Shown piece after piece: positions 1 through 7,103 of a stretch of 17,011 nt of DNA; the first letter of the stretch is position 1; each line of letters opens with the position of its first letter. Position numbers and translations under genes: made by a program. This DNA is from an uncultured Collinsella sp. GTDB taxonomy: Bacteria > Actinomycetota > Coriobacteriia > Coriobacteriales > Coriobacteriaceae. The notes under the pieces are model-generated. The model saw nothing but the letters and a program-made list of their open reading frames with translations. It searched no databases and was not told the DNA's origin. The stretch spans positions 1 through 17,011 of the forward strand of contig CABSDO010000041.1 of assembly GCA_902476475.1 (NCBI GenBank), read 5' to 3'.

Positions 1-56
1 TTGCCCGTCCGCGGGGAGCCGTAGCCACCCATTACGGTCGTCTTATCCTGGTCCAT
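1..56 (-). CDS. N-terminal fragment of an unidentified protein (runs off the left edge)
   Basis: Only the first 18 codons are in the window, reading MDQDKTTVMGGYGSPRTG. The start is an ATG at 56-54 preceded by a purine-rich ribosome binding site (GGAAAGGA, about 8 bases upstream). This is why I call it a gene start, although the fragment is too short for any ORF caller. It is divergent from the small plus-strand gene at 194. I do not recognise the family. The acidic-KTTV stretch loosely recalls the phosphothreonine motif near the N-terminus of FHA proteins such as GarA, but 18 residues cannot support that. Confidence 0.55.
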   Translation of the reverse strand, partial: MDQDKTTVMGGYGSPRTG

Positions 57-193
57 GCAACGTTTCCTTTCCGTCGCCCGTAAGCATCAAGTTATCCATG
101 CATTCTACCCGCGCAAAAGCCTATGATGGGCAAAGCCCGCCGGTATCTACAAGACATGCGCGGCCGACGGTCACAGGCGAATCGAGGAACGTC

Positions 194-430
194 ATGGCAA
201 AAAGCAAGCTCATCAAAGACACGACGCGCGCCGAACGCGAGGAGATCATTAAACTGGCGCTCGCTGGCTGCGGCAACGGCAGCTGCGACAACTGCGGCAG
301 TTGCAGCTTGGGAGCAGGCGACCCGTACGGCACCTACCAGCCCTACATTGACGGCGAGATGGAAATCGCCGACATCAACATGATGGTCGCCGAGCGCAAC
401 GCCAAACTCTTCGGCCTCCAGCGCGGCTAA
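194..430 (+). CDS. small four-cysteine protein, function unknown
   Basis: A 78-residue protein and the only plus-strand gene here. I chose the ATG at 194 over the upstream start at 98 because GAGGA lies about 5 bases before it, and the protein begins with a typical MAKSKLIKD. After a charged helix-like segment (about residues 9-24) comes a Gly/Cys-rich knot, C26-x4-C31-x2-C34-x2-C37, then a conserved-looking acidic tail (PYIDGEMEIADINMMVAERN). The four clustered cysteines suggest a bound zinc or iron-sulfur cluster, which is inference. There is no signal peptide or membrane segment. A TATGAT hexamer at 122-127 could be the -10 element, but the -35 is poor. The gene converges on the zinc-ribbon gene and is followed by the 462-601 palindrome. 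I do not recognise a function. Confidence 0.7.
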   Translation: MAKSKLIKDTTRAEREEIIKLALAGCGNGSCDNCGSCSLGAGDPYGTYQPYIDGEMEIADINMMVAERNAKLFGLQRG

Positions 431-461
431 TGATCCCTTCTTGGGCTGTGCACCAAAAAAT

Positions 462-601
462 GCGCCCATCTACTACGTTTAACCCAAGGGTGCCAACCAT
501 AGCCATATTTGTGTTAACAAAACCGCAGGTAAACGTCTTGCGGCATTGTTAAAAAACGCTCCATGGTCGGTCCAACCCGGGTTAACGTAGTAGATGGGCG
601 C
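462..601. repeat. 140-bp nested palindromic element, possible bidirectional terminator or MITE-like repeat
   Basis: The outer arms at 462-485 and 579-601 are reverse complements over 23 bases, with one extra T in the left arm. Inside, 493-500 pairs imperfectly with 563-570. A central hairpin pairs 516-527 with 539-550 at 10 of 12 positions around an 11-base loop. A run of A precedes the left arm (455-460) and TTTT follows the right arm (602-605), so either strand would give a long stem followed by U residues. It sits between the converging small gene and zinc-ribbon gene. No target-site duplication or transposase is visible. With its flanks it accounts for most of the non-coding stretch 431-720. 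Confidence 0.65.
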
Positions 602-657
602 TTTTCGTGGCGCGGCTGGCCCAGACAGCTTGTCTCGGAGCCAACTTGCATCAAGAA

Positions 658-693
658 GTCCCCGGTGGCACTGCGTTTTGCGCCACCGGGGAC
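658..693 (-). terminator. probable intrinsic terminator of the zinc-ribbon gene
   Basis: A perfect 12-bp stem (658-669 with 682-693) encloses a 12-base loop, and lies 27 bases past the stop codon of the minus-strand gene. Read on the minus strand it is followed by TTCTT, a weak U-rich tail. The GTCCCCGGTGGC arm also looks like a REP-type palindrome, so the element could be a dispersed repeat doing terminator duty. Confidence 0.6.
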
Positions 694-720
694 AGTTCAG
701 TTTATCCCTCGCGGTCCACC

Positions 721-2769
721 TTACTCATTGGGTACGTACGTGGCCTTGGCTCGCTCGGGCGTTACGTCCTGACCGCAGGAATAACTCGAATCGAAGGCAT
801 GTGCCACCAGGTCGTGCGTATCCCACGCCATGCAGTCAAATACGCCGGTATCGAGGACAACGATGTAGCCCTTGCCGTCGTAGTAGAAATGGTCCTCGGT
901 AAAGTTGTCGTCATCGTCGAGACCATCGTTATATGCGGAGTCCATATCCGACTTTGCCGTTTTGATCGCCTGCTTGGCCTCGCTCTTGAGCGTGTCGAAT
1001 GAAAGGCCGTGCTGTGCAAGCGAGTCTTCGAGAGAGACCTGCTCGCCCGTCTTGAGGTTGTAGTACGCCGACCTCGTCATTTGCACCGATCGATACGGAG
1101 GTTGATAGCTGCGCGTAAACGTACGCACGCAGGCGATATCGCCGTCGATCGAGACAATCTCGGCCGTGTACACCATGGTCACGCGGCTATCTTCGTCATC
1201 CATCGATGCCTGTTTGCTCGCGTCGAGCGTGTCCGCAACGAGCTGGACCATATCCTTGTTGAACTTGGCGACGCCCACGCCCTGGCCCTTCACCTGGGGA
1301 TAGGTCCACGTAGCCGTGATCTGGCACGTGTCATCAGGAGACGGATTCAGCGGGCCTTCACCAACTGCAGCCGTAAAGTCGACATCCTGCGTGGCAGTAA
1401 CGGCCTCATAGCTCATCCGCGCGTCATCAGAGTCCTTCGACTTCAGCTGCTCCAGCGTTGTGGCGACCGTGCCAATGGTTCTGTTAACCGAGTTCTCGTC
1501 CGCATACAAGAAACCATTCTCTCCTAAAAAGGCAGAATCGACTTCGTTCGAGGCAACAAGGTCGGTCATGGCTTTAAATGACTTGCCGTCATATCCAATA
1601 AATTTAACCTGGTATTCGTGGGTAGAAGGTCCACTCTCGCCAGAGACGTCGCTTTGCTTAATCGCCGCCCCATGGTCGAACCATTGTTCAAATCCAATCT
1701 TGCCTTCGTATTCACAAAGCCAGATAGACACACACGCTTCTTGAGCGGACACGTTCACCTCTGGCGAATATACCTTTTTAATATCGCCATCTTTATACGC
1801 CCAAACTTCAAGATGTGCAGCGGCGGCCTTATCCTCACGGTCCACCGGCTCATCCGAATACTCAATCAGAAGTTCATCTTGGCCATCGCCGTCAAAATCG
1901 ATGAGCCTAGCGTAAGCGACACCCTGGGCTCCATGCGCATATTCATCGAATTCGACAGACTCGCCCTCGCCGTACTTCTTTTGGTACTCGAGGATCTTAT
2001 CGGTGAACAGCTCGTTTGCCGTCTTTACCGCCGCCTTGGCAGAGGCCTTGGCCTCCTTCTTGGACTGCGTGAGCTCAACGTTCTTGGGGGCGTCGGAACC
2101 TTCCTTGGTATAGTCGACCTTCATGGTGGTCGTACTCTTCTTTTTGCCCTTGCCCGAGGTGATGGTCATCTGGTACTTCTGGTCGGGCAGCTCGCCAAAG
2201 TCTTCCATGGCAAAGCCGTCCTCGCCATCGACCTTGATGGTATAGCTCTTGCCCTTGCCGGACACCGGCGCCAGCTCGACGGTATAGCTCTTGAGCTTTT
2301 TGCCCTTGCTGTTCTTGGGCAGCACTTTGGTCTCGCACGCGCAGACAACGTAGCCCTTGCCGCCCGAAGTCACCTCGGACGACGCGCCAATGCGCGGCAC
2401 GATGACGATTGCCGCCACAATGGCGACAACGGCAACACCGCCGATAACGGCGGCGACGATACGGCCCTTGTGCCTGGGCTTTTTGGGCTGAGGTGTCAGA
2501 TCAAACGGCTGAGCGGCCTCAGCAGGCTCGGTCATAGGAGACCCACAAAAACGTCCCACGATCAAAGGAGGCTCACGAAAACGTTCCACGATCACAGGAG
2601 ACGGGACATCCTGAAGGGCGCGCCGTCCCGCAGGGTCGTCCACCGGCACATCTCCTACCGGAAACGCCGCAGGCTCTGCTTGGTCCTCGGCGCCGCCCAC
2701 GCGAGCGCCGCAGCTCGTGCAAAACGTGGAGCCATCGGGTATCTGAGCTCCACACTTGGTGCAATACAT
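721..2769 (-). CDS. zinc-ribbon, single-pass membrane protein with DUF3298-like C-terminus
   Basis: A 682-residue protein. The ATG at 2769 was chosen because GGGAG lies 5-6 bases upstream and the zinc ribbon starts at once: C3-x2-C6-x10-C17-x2-C20. A disordered, Pro/Glu-rich linker follows, including a 10-residue tandem repeat. A basic stretch (about 96-103) leads into one membrane helix at about 104-124, so the ribbon should be cytoplasmic and the remainder outside the cell. The outer part begins with a lysine-rich beta region (about 138-225). A Ca-binding-loop-like segment (291-300, DxDxDGxxE pattern) follows, in a context resembling FG-GAP/EF-hand repeats. Residues about 540-660 resemble the DUF3298 domain also found in RsiV-type anti-sigma factors. 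A sensor or cell-wall-associated role is possible, but the function is unknown. Strong terminators upstream and a hairpin downstream suggest a single-gene transcript. Confidence 0.85.
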   Translation of the reverse strand: MYCTKCGAQIPDGSTFCTSCGARVGGAEDQAEPAAFPVGDVPVDDPAGRRALQDVPSPVIVERFREPPLIVGRFCGSPMTEPAEAAQPFDLTPQPKKPRHKGRIVAAVIGGVAVVAIVAAIVIVPRIGASSEVTSGGKGYVVCACETKVLPKNSKGKKLKSYTVELAPVSGKGKSYTIKVDGEDGFAMEDFGELPDQKYQMTITSGKGKKKSTTTMKVDYTKEGSDAPKNVELTQSKKEAKASAKAAVKTANELFTDKILEYQKKYGEGESVEFDEYAHGAQGVAYARLIDFDGDGQDELLIEYSDEPVDREDKAAAAHLEVWAYKDGDIKKVYSPEVNVSAQEACVSIWLCEYEGKIGFEQWFDHGAAIKQSDVSGESGPSTHEYQVKFIGYDGKSFKAMTDLVASNEVDSAFLGENGFLYADENSVNRTIGTVATTLEQLKSKDSDDARMSYEAVTATQDVDFTAAVGEGPLNPSPDDTCQITATWTYPQVKGQGVGVAKFNKDMVQLVADTLDASKQASMDDEDSRVTMVYTAEIVSIDGDIACVRTFTRSYQPPYRSVQMTRSAYYNLKTGEQVSLEDSLAQHGLSFDTLKSEAKQAIKTAKSDMDSAYNDGLDDDDNFTEDHFYYDGKGYIVVLDTGVFDCMAWDTHDLVAHAFDSSYSCGQDVTPERAKATYVPNE
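2534..2605 (-). repeat. 30-bp imperfect tandem repeat inside the zinc-ribbon gene
   Basis: The units at 2534-2563 and 2564-2593 match at 25 of 30 positions, and a third partial copy begins at 2594. The unit length is a multiple of three, so it encodes the 10-residue repeats VIVERFREPP and LIVGRFCGSP in the linker between the zinc ribbon and the membrane helix. Copy number could vary by slippage. Confidence 0.6.
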
Positions 2770-2783
2770 CGCATCTCCCGTCT

Positions 2784-2800
2784 CTTTGCGCGGCGCAAAG
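2784..2800 (-). promoter_or_regulatory. short hairpin next to the zinc-ribbon gene's ribosome binding site
   Basis: CTTTGCG at 2784-2790 pairs perfectly with CGCAAAG at 2794-2800 around a 3-base loop. It ends about 4 bases upstream of the GGGAG ribosome binding site (2775-2779) in the minus-strand leader. It could affect translation or mRNA stability. No protein or ligand is implied by the sequence. Confidence 0.35.
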
Positions 2801-2872
2801 GCCGGCGCGCAGTTCTTCCGACTACACCGTACGAGACAAATCGCGATTCTTGTTGCGCAACATTGCCGCCGC

Positions 2873-2940
2873 AAAAAATGATCCGCATGCGACGGAGGAA
2901 AACGGATCATCGCACAGGGCCAACCCCCTAAGTGATCCGT
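2873..2940 (-). promoter_or_regulatory. attenuator-like leader: mutually exclusive hairpins, one ending in a U6 tract
   Basis: On the minus strand three related segments follow each other: ACGGATCA (2940-2933), TGATCCGT (2909-2902) and CGGATCAT (2885-2878). The last runs into T6 (2878-2873). Segments 2 and 3 form an 8-bp stem followed by U6, as in an intrinsic terminator. Segments 1 and 2 form a competing 8-bp stem with a small inner stem (AGGG/CCCT). This is the layout of an antiterminator/terminator switch ahead of the zinc-ribbon gene, about 110 bases before its ATG. The fhs terminator lies further upstream, so this would act on a separate transcript, yet I find no convincing promoter between them. 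Alternatively, the heptamer copies are protein-binding sites. Confidence 0.45.
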
Positions 2941-2963
2941 AATCCTTCAGTCCCCTTGGGACC

Positions 2964-3000
2964 AAAAAGCCCCGCCGGGCCTTGGTGGGCTCGACGGGGC
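2964..3000 (-). terminator. intrinsic terminator of fhs
   Basis: On the minus strand, 25 bases past the fhs stop, a 13-position stem (12 paired, one mismatch, one G-U) with a 6-base loop spans 3000-2969 and is followed directly by five T residues. This is a textbook rho-independent terminator. Confidence 0.9.
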
Positions 3001-3025
3001 GGACAAGCGGCTATGAGCAGCAGGC

Positions 3026-4693
3026 TTAGAACAGGCCGGTGATGTTGCCGTCGTTGTCGACGTCGATGTTCTCGGCCGCGGGGACCTTGGGCAGGCCCGG
3101 CATGGTCAGAACGCTGCCGGTCAGCGCGACCACAAAGTGGGCACCGGCGGAAACCTTGAGCTCGCGTACGGTGATGCGGAAGCCCTCGGGAGCGCCCAGC
3201 GCCTTGGCGTTGTCGCTAAAGCTGTACTGCGTCTTGGCCACGCACACCGGCAGGTTGCCAAAGCCGTTCTCGCGCAGCTCGGCGAGCTGGCGCTTGGCGG
3301 CAGGCGTAAAGTCGACGCCGTCGGCGCGGTAAACCTTGGTGGCAACGGCCTCGAGGGCGTCAGCCACATCGGCACCGTCCTCGTAGGCAAACTTGAGCTC
3401 GCTCGGCTGCTCAATCAGGCGCATGACCTCATCGGCCAGCTCGAGCGCGCCCTCGCCGCCCTTGGCCCAGACCTCGGACAGCTTAACGTTGACGCCCAGC
3501 TTCTGGCACTCGGACTCGATGAGCTCCAGCTCGGCCTCGGTGTCCGTCGGAAAGCGATTGATGGCAACCACACAGGGCAGACCGTAGACGTTCTGAATGT
3601 TGTCGACGTGGCGCAGCAGGTTGGGCATGCCGGCCTTGAGGGCCTCGAGGTTCTCCTCGTTGAGATCGGCCTTGGCGACACCACCGTTGTACTTGAGCGC
3701 GCGGGCGGTCGCGACGACCACGACGGCACTGGGACGAACGCCCGTCATGCGGCACTTAATGTCAAGGAACTTCTCGGCACCCAGGTCGGCACCGAAGCCG
3801 GCCTCGGTAATGGCGACATCGCCAAAGCGCATGGCCATGCGGGTAGCCATGATGGAGTTGCAGCCGTGGGCAATGTTGGCGAAGGGGCCGCCGTGGACAA
3901 ACGCGGGCGTGCCCTCGAGCGTCTGAACCAGGTTGGGCTTGAGCGCGTCCTTGAGCAGGGCCGCCATGGCGCCCTGAGCCTTGAGGTCGCGGGCGCGGAC
4001 AGGCTCGCCGGCATAGCTGTAGCCGACAACGATCTCGCCCAAGCGTTCCTTAAGATCGTTGATGCTCGTGGACAGGCACAGGATTGCCATGACCTCGGAG
4101 GCAACAGTGATGTCGAAACCATCCTCGCGCGGCACACCCTGGGCCTTACCGCCAATGCCGTCGATAACATGGCGCAGCTGACGGTCGTTCATATCGACGA
4201 CGCGCTTCCAGGTAATGCGCTTAACATCGATACCGAGCTGGTTGCCCTGCTGAATATGGTTGTCGAGCATGGCAGCCAGCAGGTTGTTGGCAGCACCGAT
4301 GGCATGGAAGTCACCGGTAAAGTGCAGGTTGATGTCCTCCATGGGGATGACCTGGGCCCAACCGCCACCGGCGGCACCGCCCTTGACGCCAAAGACGGGA
4401 CCGAGCGAAGGCTCGCGCAGGGCCACGGCGCTCTTGACGCCGCGACGGCGCAGGCCATCGGCCAGGCCGATGGTCGTGGTGGTCTTGCCCTCGCCTGCGG
4501 GCGTGGGATTGATAGCGGTCACGAGGACAAGCTTGGCCTGGTGATCAGTTGGCTCGTTGAGCAGGGAATAGTCGACCTTTGCCTTGTCAAAGCCGTACGG
4601 AATCAGATGCTTAACGTCGACGCCGGCGTTCTTGGCCACCTCGGTAATAGGCAGCGGCGTAACAGAACGTGCGATTTCGATGTCAGTAGGCAT
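3026..4693 (-). CDS. fhs: formate-tetrahydrofolate ligase
   Basis: Joins formate to tetrahydrofolate with ATP, giving 10-formyl-tetrahydrofolate for purine and other one-carbon metabolism in the cytoplasm; in acetogens it is a Wood-Ljungdahl step. The 555-residue length is typical of the family. Visible signatures are the nucleotide-binding loop PTPAGEGKTT (63-72), the REPSLGP...GGAAGGG region (93-111), DINLHFTGDFHAI (120-132), and the C-terminal GSVLTMPGLPKVPAA. The start at 4693 (MPTDIEIARS) is set by AAAGGA 6 bases upstream and matches the usual N-terminus; the longer frame to 4753 has no such support. It follows ruvB after 146 non-coding bases with a possible promoter of its own, and ends in a strong terminator, so it is probably monocistronic. 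A hairpin over the ribosome binding site hints at translational control. Confidence 0.96.
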   Translation of the reverse strand: MPTDIEIARSVTPLPITEVAKNAGVDVKHLIPYGFDKAKVDYSLLNEPTDHQAKLVLVTAINPTPAGEGKTTTTIGLADGLRRRGVKSAVALREPSLGPVFGVKGGAAGGGWAQVIPMEDINLHFTGDFHAIGAANNLLAAMLDNHIQQGNQLGIDVKRITWKRVVDMNDRQLRHVIDGIGGKAQGVPREDGFDITVASEVMAILCLSTSINDLKERLGEIVVGYSYAGEPVRARDLKAQGAMAALLKDALKPNLVQTLEGTPAFVHGGPFANIAHGCNSIMATRMAMRFGDVAITEAGFGADLGAEKFLDIKCRMTGVRPSAVVVVATARALKYNGGVAKADLNEENLEALKAGMPNLLRHVDNIQNVYGLPCVVAINRFPTDTEAELELIESECQKLGVNVKLSEVWAKGGEGALELADEVMRLIEQPSELKFAYEDGADVADALEAVATKVYRADGVDFTPAAKRQLAELRENGFGNLPVCVAKTQYSFSDNAKALGAPEGFRITVRELKVSAGAHFVVALTGSVLTMPGLPKVPAAENIDVDNDGNITGLF

Positions 4694-4697
4694 GGGC

Positions 4698-4728
4698 GGT
4701 CCTTTCGTTACCGGATGAGAAAAAGACC
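4698..4728 (-). promoter_or_regulatory. hairpin that can sequester the fhs ribosome binding site
   Basis: On the minus strand GGTCTTTTT (4728-4720) pairs over 9 positions (7 Watson-Crick, 2 G-U) with GAAAGGACC (4706-4698), leaving a 13-base loop. The second arm contains the AAAGGA ribosome binding site of fhs, 5 bases before the ATG. Pairing would hide it. Confidence 0.4.
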
Positions 4729-4733
4729 AGTCC

Positions 4734-4760
4734 AGCATAGCACGCGCACGCAATAGTAAA
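4734..4760 (-). promoter_or_regulatory. candidate fhs promoter
   Basis: On the minus strand TATGCT (4739-4734) matches the -10 consensus at four of six positions. It is preceded 15 bases upstream by TTTACT (4760-4755), a four-of-six match to the -35. The spacing is short, so this is only a candidate. It lies about 40 bases before the fhs start. Confidence 0.35.
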
Positions 4761-4839
4761 ACACCCGCAACCGACGAACGGCGATATGTTTACCCGATGC
4801 CCAGCGATAGCCTACAGGTGCGCTAAAACAAACCCATTC

Positions 4840-5907
4840 CTACAGGGTTGGCTCAATACCCAAATGCTCGAATGTGCGAAGCGTTGCCTGGCGGCCCTGG
4901 GGCGTGCGAATCATCAATCCGCACTGCAGCAGATAGGGCTCGTAGACATCCTCGAGCGTGCCCGGGTCCTCGCCTACCGCGCTGGCAAGCGTGGTCAGGC
5001 CCACGGCGCGACCGGAGAACGTCTTGGCAAGCGTCTCCAAGATGCGAATGTCCATCCAGTCCAAGCCAAGTTCGTCGATCTCGAAAAACTCGAGCGCCTG
5101 ACGGCAGATGTCGAGCTCGATGGGGCCGTTGCCGCGAACCTGCGCGTAGTCGCGCACGCGCTTGAGCAGGCGGTTGGCAAGACGCGGCGTGCCACGCGAA
5201 CGCGAGCCGATCTCGAGCGCGCTGGGATGGTCGATCGTCACGCCCAGGATGGTCGCCGAGCGCGTCACGATCTGGGCGAGTTCCTCAACGGTGTAGTAAT
5301 CCAGGCGATACGAAATGCCAAAGCGGTCGCGCAGCGGACCGGTCAACATGCCTGAGCGAGTCGTTGCCGCCACCAGCGTGAACTTGGGGATATCAAGGCG
5401 AATCGAGCGCGCCGCCGGACCCTTGCCAATCACGATATCGAGGGCAAAGTCCTCCATCGCGGGGTACAGGACCTCCTCGACCGAACGGTTGAGGCGGTGG
5501 ATCTCGTCGATAAACAGCACATCACCCGGCTGCAAGTTAGTAAGGATGGCCGCTAGGTCGCCCGTGCGCGCGATGGCAGGGCCACTCGTGGTCTTGATCT
5601 GAGCGCCCAGCTCGTTGGCGATAACGGTGGCCAGCGTGGTCTTGCCCAGGCCCGGAGGACCCGAGAAGATCACGTGGTCGAGCGTCTCGCCACGGCTCTG
5701 CGCCGCTTCGATCAACACGCGCAGGCTTTGCTTGATGTGCTCCTGGCCACAGTAATCGTCCAGGCGCTGGGGGCGCAAAGTGCGATCGACATCGAGGTCC
5801 TCGGCCGTCAGCTCCGAGCCCACCATGCGCTCGCCGTGCGCCATGGATGCCGCCGGCGAGTTACCGGGCGTCGCCCACAGGTCCTGAGAGTCATCGGCTT
5901 CCCACAT
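4840..5907 (-). CDS. ruvB: Holliday junction branch-migration ATPase RuvB
   Basis: The AAA+ motor that drives Holliday junction branch migration together with RuvA. The 355-residue protein shows Walker A GPPGLGKT (83-90), Walker B LFIDEIH (131-137), sensor 1 ATTR (181-184), the LRDRFG arginine-finger segment (192-197), sensor 2 RGTPRLANRLLKRV, and a C-terminal winged-helix region with ELGLDWMD. The ATG at 5907 shares its A with the ruvA stop (TGATG), which indicates translational coupling. A GTG one codon earlier is possible but less likely. The N-terminus is about 20-25 residues longer than that of E. coli RuvB. An internal ATG at residue 22 could be an alternative start, but the overlap favours the longer form. 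It is last in the ruvCAB operon. Confidence 0.97.
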   Translation of the reverse strand: MWEADDSQDLWATPGNSPAASMAHGERMVGSELTAEDLDVDRTLRPQRLDDYCGQEHIKQSLRVLIEAAQSRGETLDHVIFSGPPGLGKTTLATVIANELGAQIKTTSGPAIARTGDLAAILTNLQPGDVLFIDEIHRLNRSVEEVLYPAMEDFALDIVIGKGPAARSIRLDIPKFTLVAATTRSGMLTGPLRDRFGISYRLDYYTVEELAQIVTRSATILGVTIDHPSALEIGSRSRGTPRLANRLLKRVRDYAQVRGNGPIELDICRQALEFFEIDELGLDWMDIRILETLAKTFSGRAVGLTTLASAVGEDPGTLEDVYEPYLLQCGLMIRTPQGRQATLRTFEHLGIEPTL

Positions 5908-6527
5908 CACGCATCCATTCCGAGTCGCTTAAGCGCCGCGCCGAGCAGATCCTCGACACGCATATCCTGCCCATCATACCCGCTCAGAGCGACATCGGTC
6001 TCCTGCGGGCTAAAGCCCATGGAAAGGAGTGCCGCACGGGCATCGTCGATGGCCGAGGGAGCGGCAGCGGGCACGGGCATCGCAACCTGTCCGGGAATCA
6101 CGTCGACTGGCACAAAGCCTTTGTCCTTGGCAAAGGTGCTCTTGAGCTCCAGGATCAGACGCTGAGCTGTCTTTTTGCCCACACCGGGCACCTTGGCCAT
6201 GCCCTTGTCGTCCTCGGCCATCACCAGCGAATACAGCTGCCCCACGGTATAGGTAGAAAGCACGGCGAGCGCCAAGCGCGGACCAACACCCGAGACGGAC
6301 ACGAGCCGGTCGAACATCGTGCGCTCATCCTTTGAGGAAAAACCGAAAAGTGTCATGGCGTCCTCGCGCACCTGCATACGCGTGTAGAGGCGGACCTCGC
6401 CGCCGGGCGTCGGCAACGTGGCCGCAGTGCTGCCGGAAATGCCGAGCTCAAAGCCAACGCCCGACACATCGACGACAGCCGAGCTCATCGTGGCCTCGAC
6501 AAGCGTTCCGTGGAGCTGGGAGATCAT
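5907..6527 (-). CDS. ruvA: Holliday junction-binding protein RuvA
   Basis: Tetrameric protein that holds the four-way junction open and loads RuvB. At 206 residues it has the normal length. An OB-fold N-terminal domain includes the acidic pin E55-D56, which keeps duplex DNA out of the junction centre. Two helix-hairpin-helix DNA-binding motifs follow (VSGVGPRLAL 78-87 and VPGVGKKTAQRL 113-124). After a Pro/Ala-rich flexible linker (about 140-160) comes domain III (about 160-206), which contacts RuvB. The ATG overlaps the ruvC TGA by one base and the ruvA TGA overlaps the ruvB ATG by one base, so the three genes are tightly coupled. Nothing in the protein looks damaged. Confidence 0.97.
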   Translation of the reverse strand: MISQLHGTLVEATMSSAVVDVSGVGFELGISGSTAATLPTPGGEVRLYTRMQVREDAMTLFGFSSKDERTMFDRLVSVSGVGPRLALAVLSTYTVGQLYSLVMAEDDKGMAKVPGVGKKTAQRLILELKSTFAKDKGFVPVDVIPGQVAMPVPAAAPSAIDDARAALLSMGFSPQETDVALSGYDGQDMRVEDLLGAALKRLGMDA

Positions 6528-7048
6528 CAGTATCCGGTTCCTCTCTGTTGATAGAACTCGCCGCCGGTAAGCGCCCGGGTGCGGCTGAGGTTAACGTGGC
6601 AGATGGCGCAGGCCAGGGCATCGGCGGCATGGTCGGGATGTGGGTCGTGGTCGAGCTGTGTTAGCGTGCGTACCATGTAGGCGACCTGCCGCTTGTCCGC
6701 GGCGCCGGTGCCCACCACAGCCTGTTTGATCTGCATGGGCGTGTACTCGCCAATCTCGAGCGCGCACTCCGAAAGCGCCACAAGCGCAGCACCGCGGGCA
6801 TGCGCCGTGGGGATGGCCGAACGAACGTTGGCGCCAAAGTAGATGCTCTCGACAGCAGCTGTGTCGGGTCGATAACGCTCGACGACGTCCTTAAGGTCAT
6901 GGGCGATATGCGAGAGGCGCACCGCGAGCGGACTTCCGGCACTGGTCTCGATGCAGCCATAGGCACGGCAGCGAACCTCGCCACGCCGCTCCTCGATAAT
7001 CCCCCAACCCGTATGAGCCAAACCGGGGTCAATGCCCAAGATAACCAA
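6527..7048 (-). CDS. ruvC: Holliday junction resolvase RuvC
   Basis: Dimeric endonuclease that cuts Holliday junctions symmetrically after RuvAB migration. The 173-residue protein carries the RNase H-like metal-binding residues D7 (GIDPG), E67 (VESIYFG), H140 and D143 (HAADAL). Histidine at the third position, where E. coli has Asp, is known in other RuvC proteins. The start is a TTG at 7048, chosen because GGGAGG lies 5 bases upstream and the protein begins at the conserved VILGIDPG; no in-frame ATG fits. It is the first gene of the ruvCAB operon. A LexA-type palindrome 56 bases upstream of the start suggests SOS induction. Confidence 0.96.
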   Translation of the reverse strand: MVILGIDPGLAHTGWGIIEERRGEVRCRAYGCIETSAGSPLAVRLSHIAHDLKDVVERYRPDTAAVESIYFGANVRSAIPTAHARGAALVALSECALEIGEYTPMQIKQAVVGTGAADKRQVAYMVRTLTQLDHDPHPDHAADALACAICHVNLSRTRALTGGEFYQQRGTGY

Positions 7049-7103
7049 GCCGACCTCCCCTCGTCACCAGCACAGCACAAGGCAAAGCCCCGCGCATCAT
7101 TCA

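Noticed and set aside
1..56. Assignment of the edge fragment to the FHA/GarA family
   Set aside because: Only 18 residues are visible and the resemblance to the phosphothreonine motif is too weak.
92..469. A 125-codon minus-strand open frame over the small cysteine gene
   Set aside because: It has no good ribosome binding site and begins inside the 462-601 palindrome. The plus frame has the better start and a coherent protein.
1618..2931. A 437-codon plus-strand open frame opposite the zinc-ribbon gene
   Set aside because: The minus-strand protein has a zinc ribbon, membrane helix and good start site; the plus frame has none of these.
3137..4756. A 539-codon plus-strand open frame opposite fhs
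   Set aside because: It is fully antisense to a well-conserved enzyme gene.
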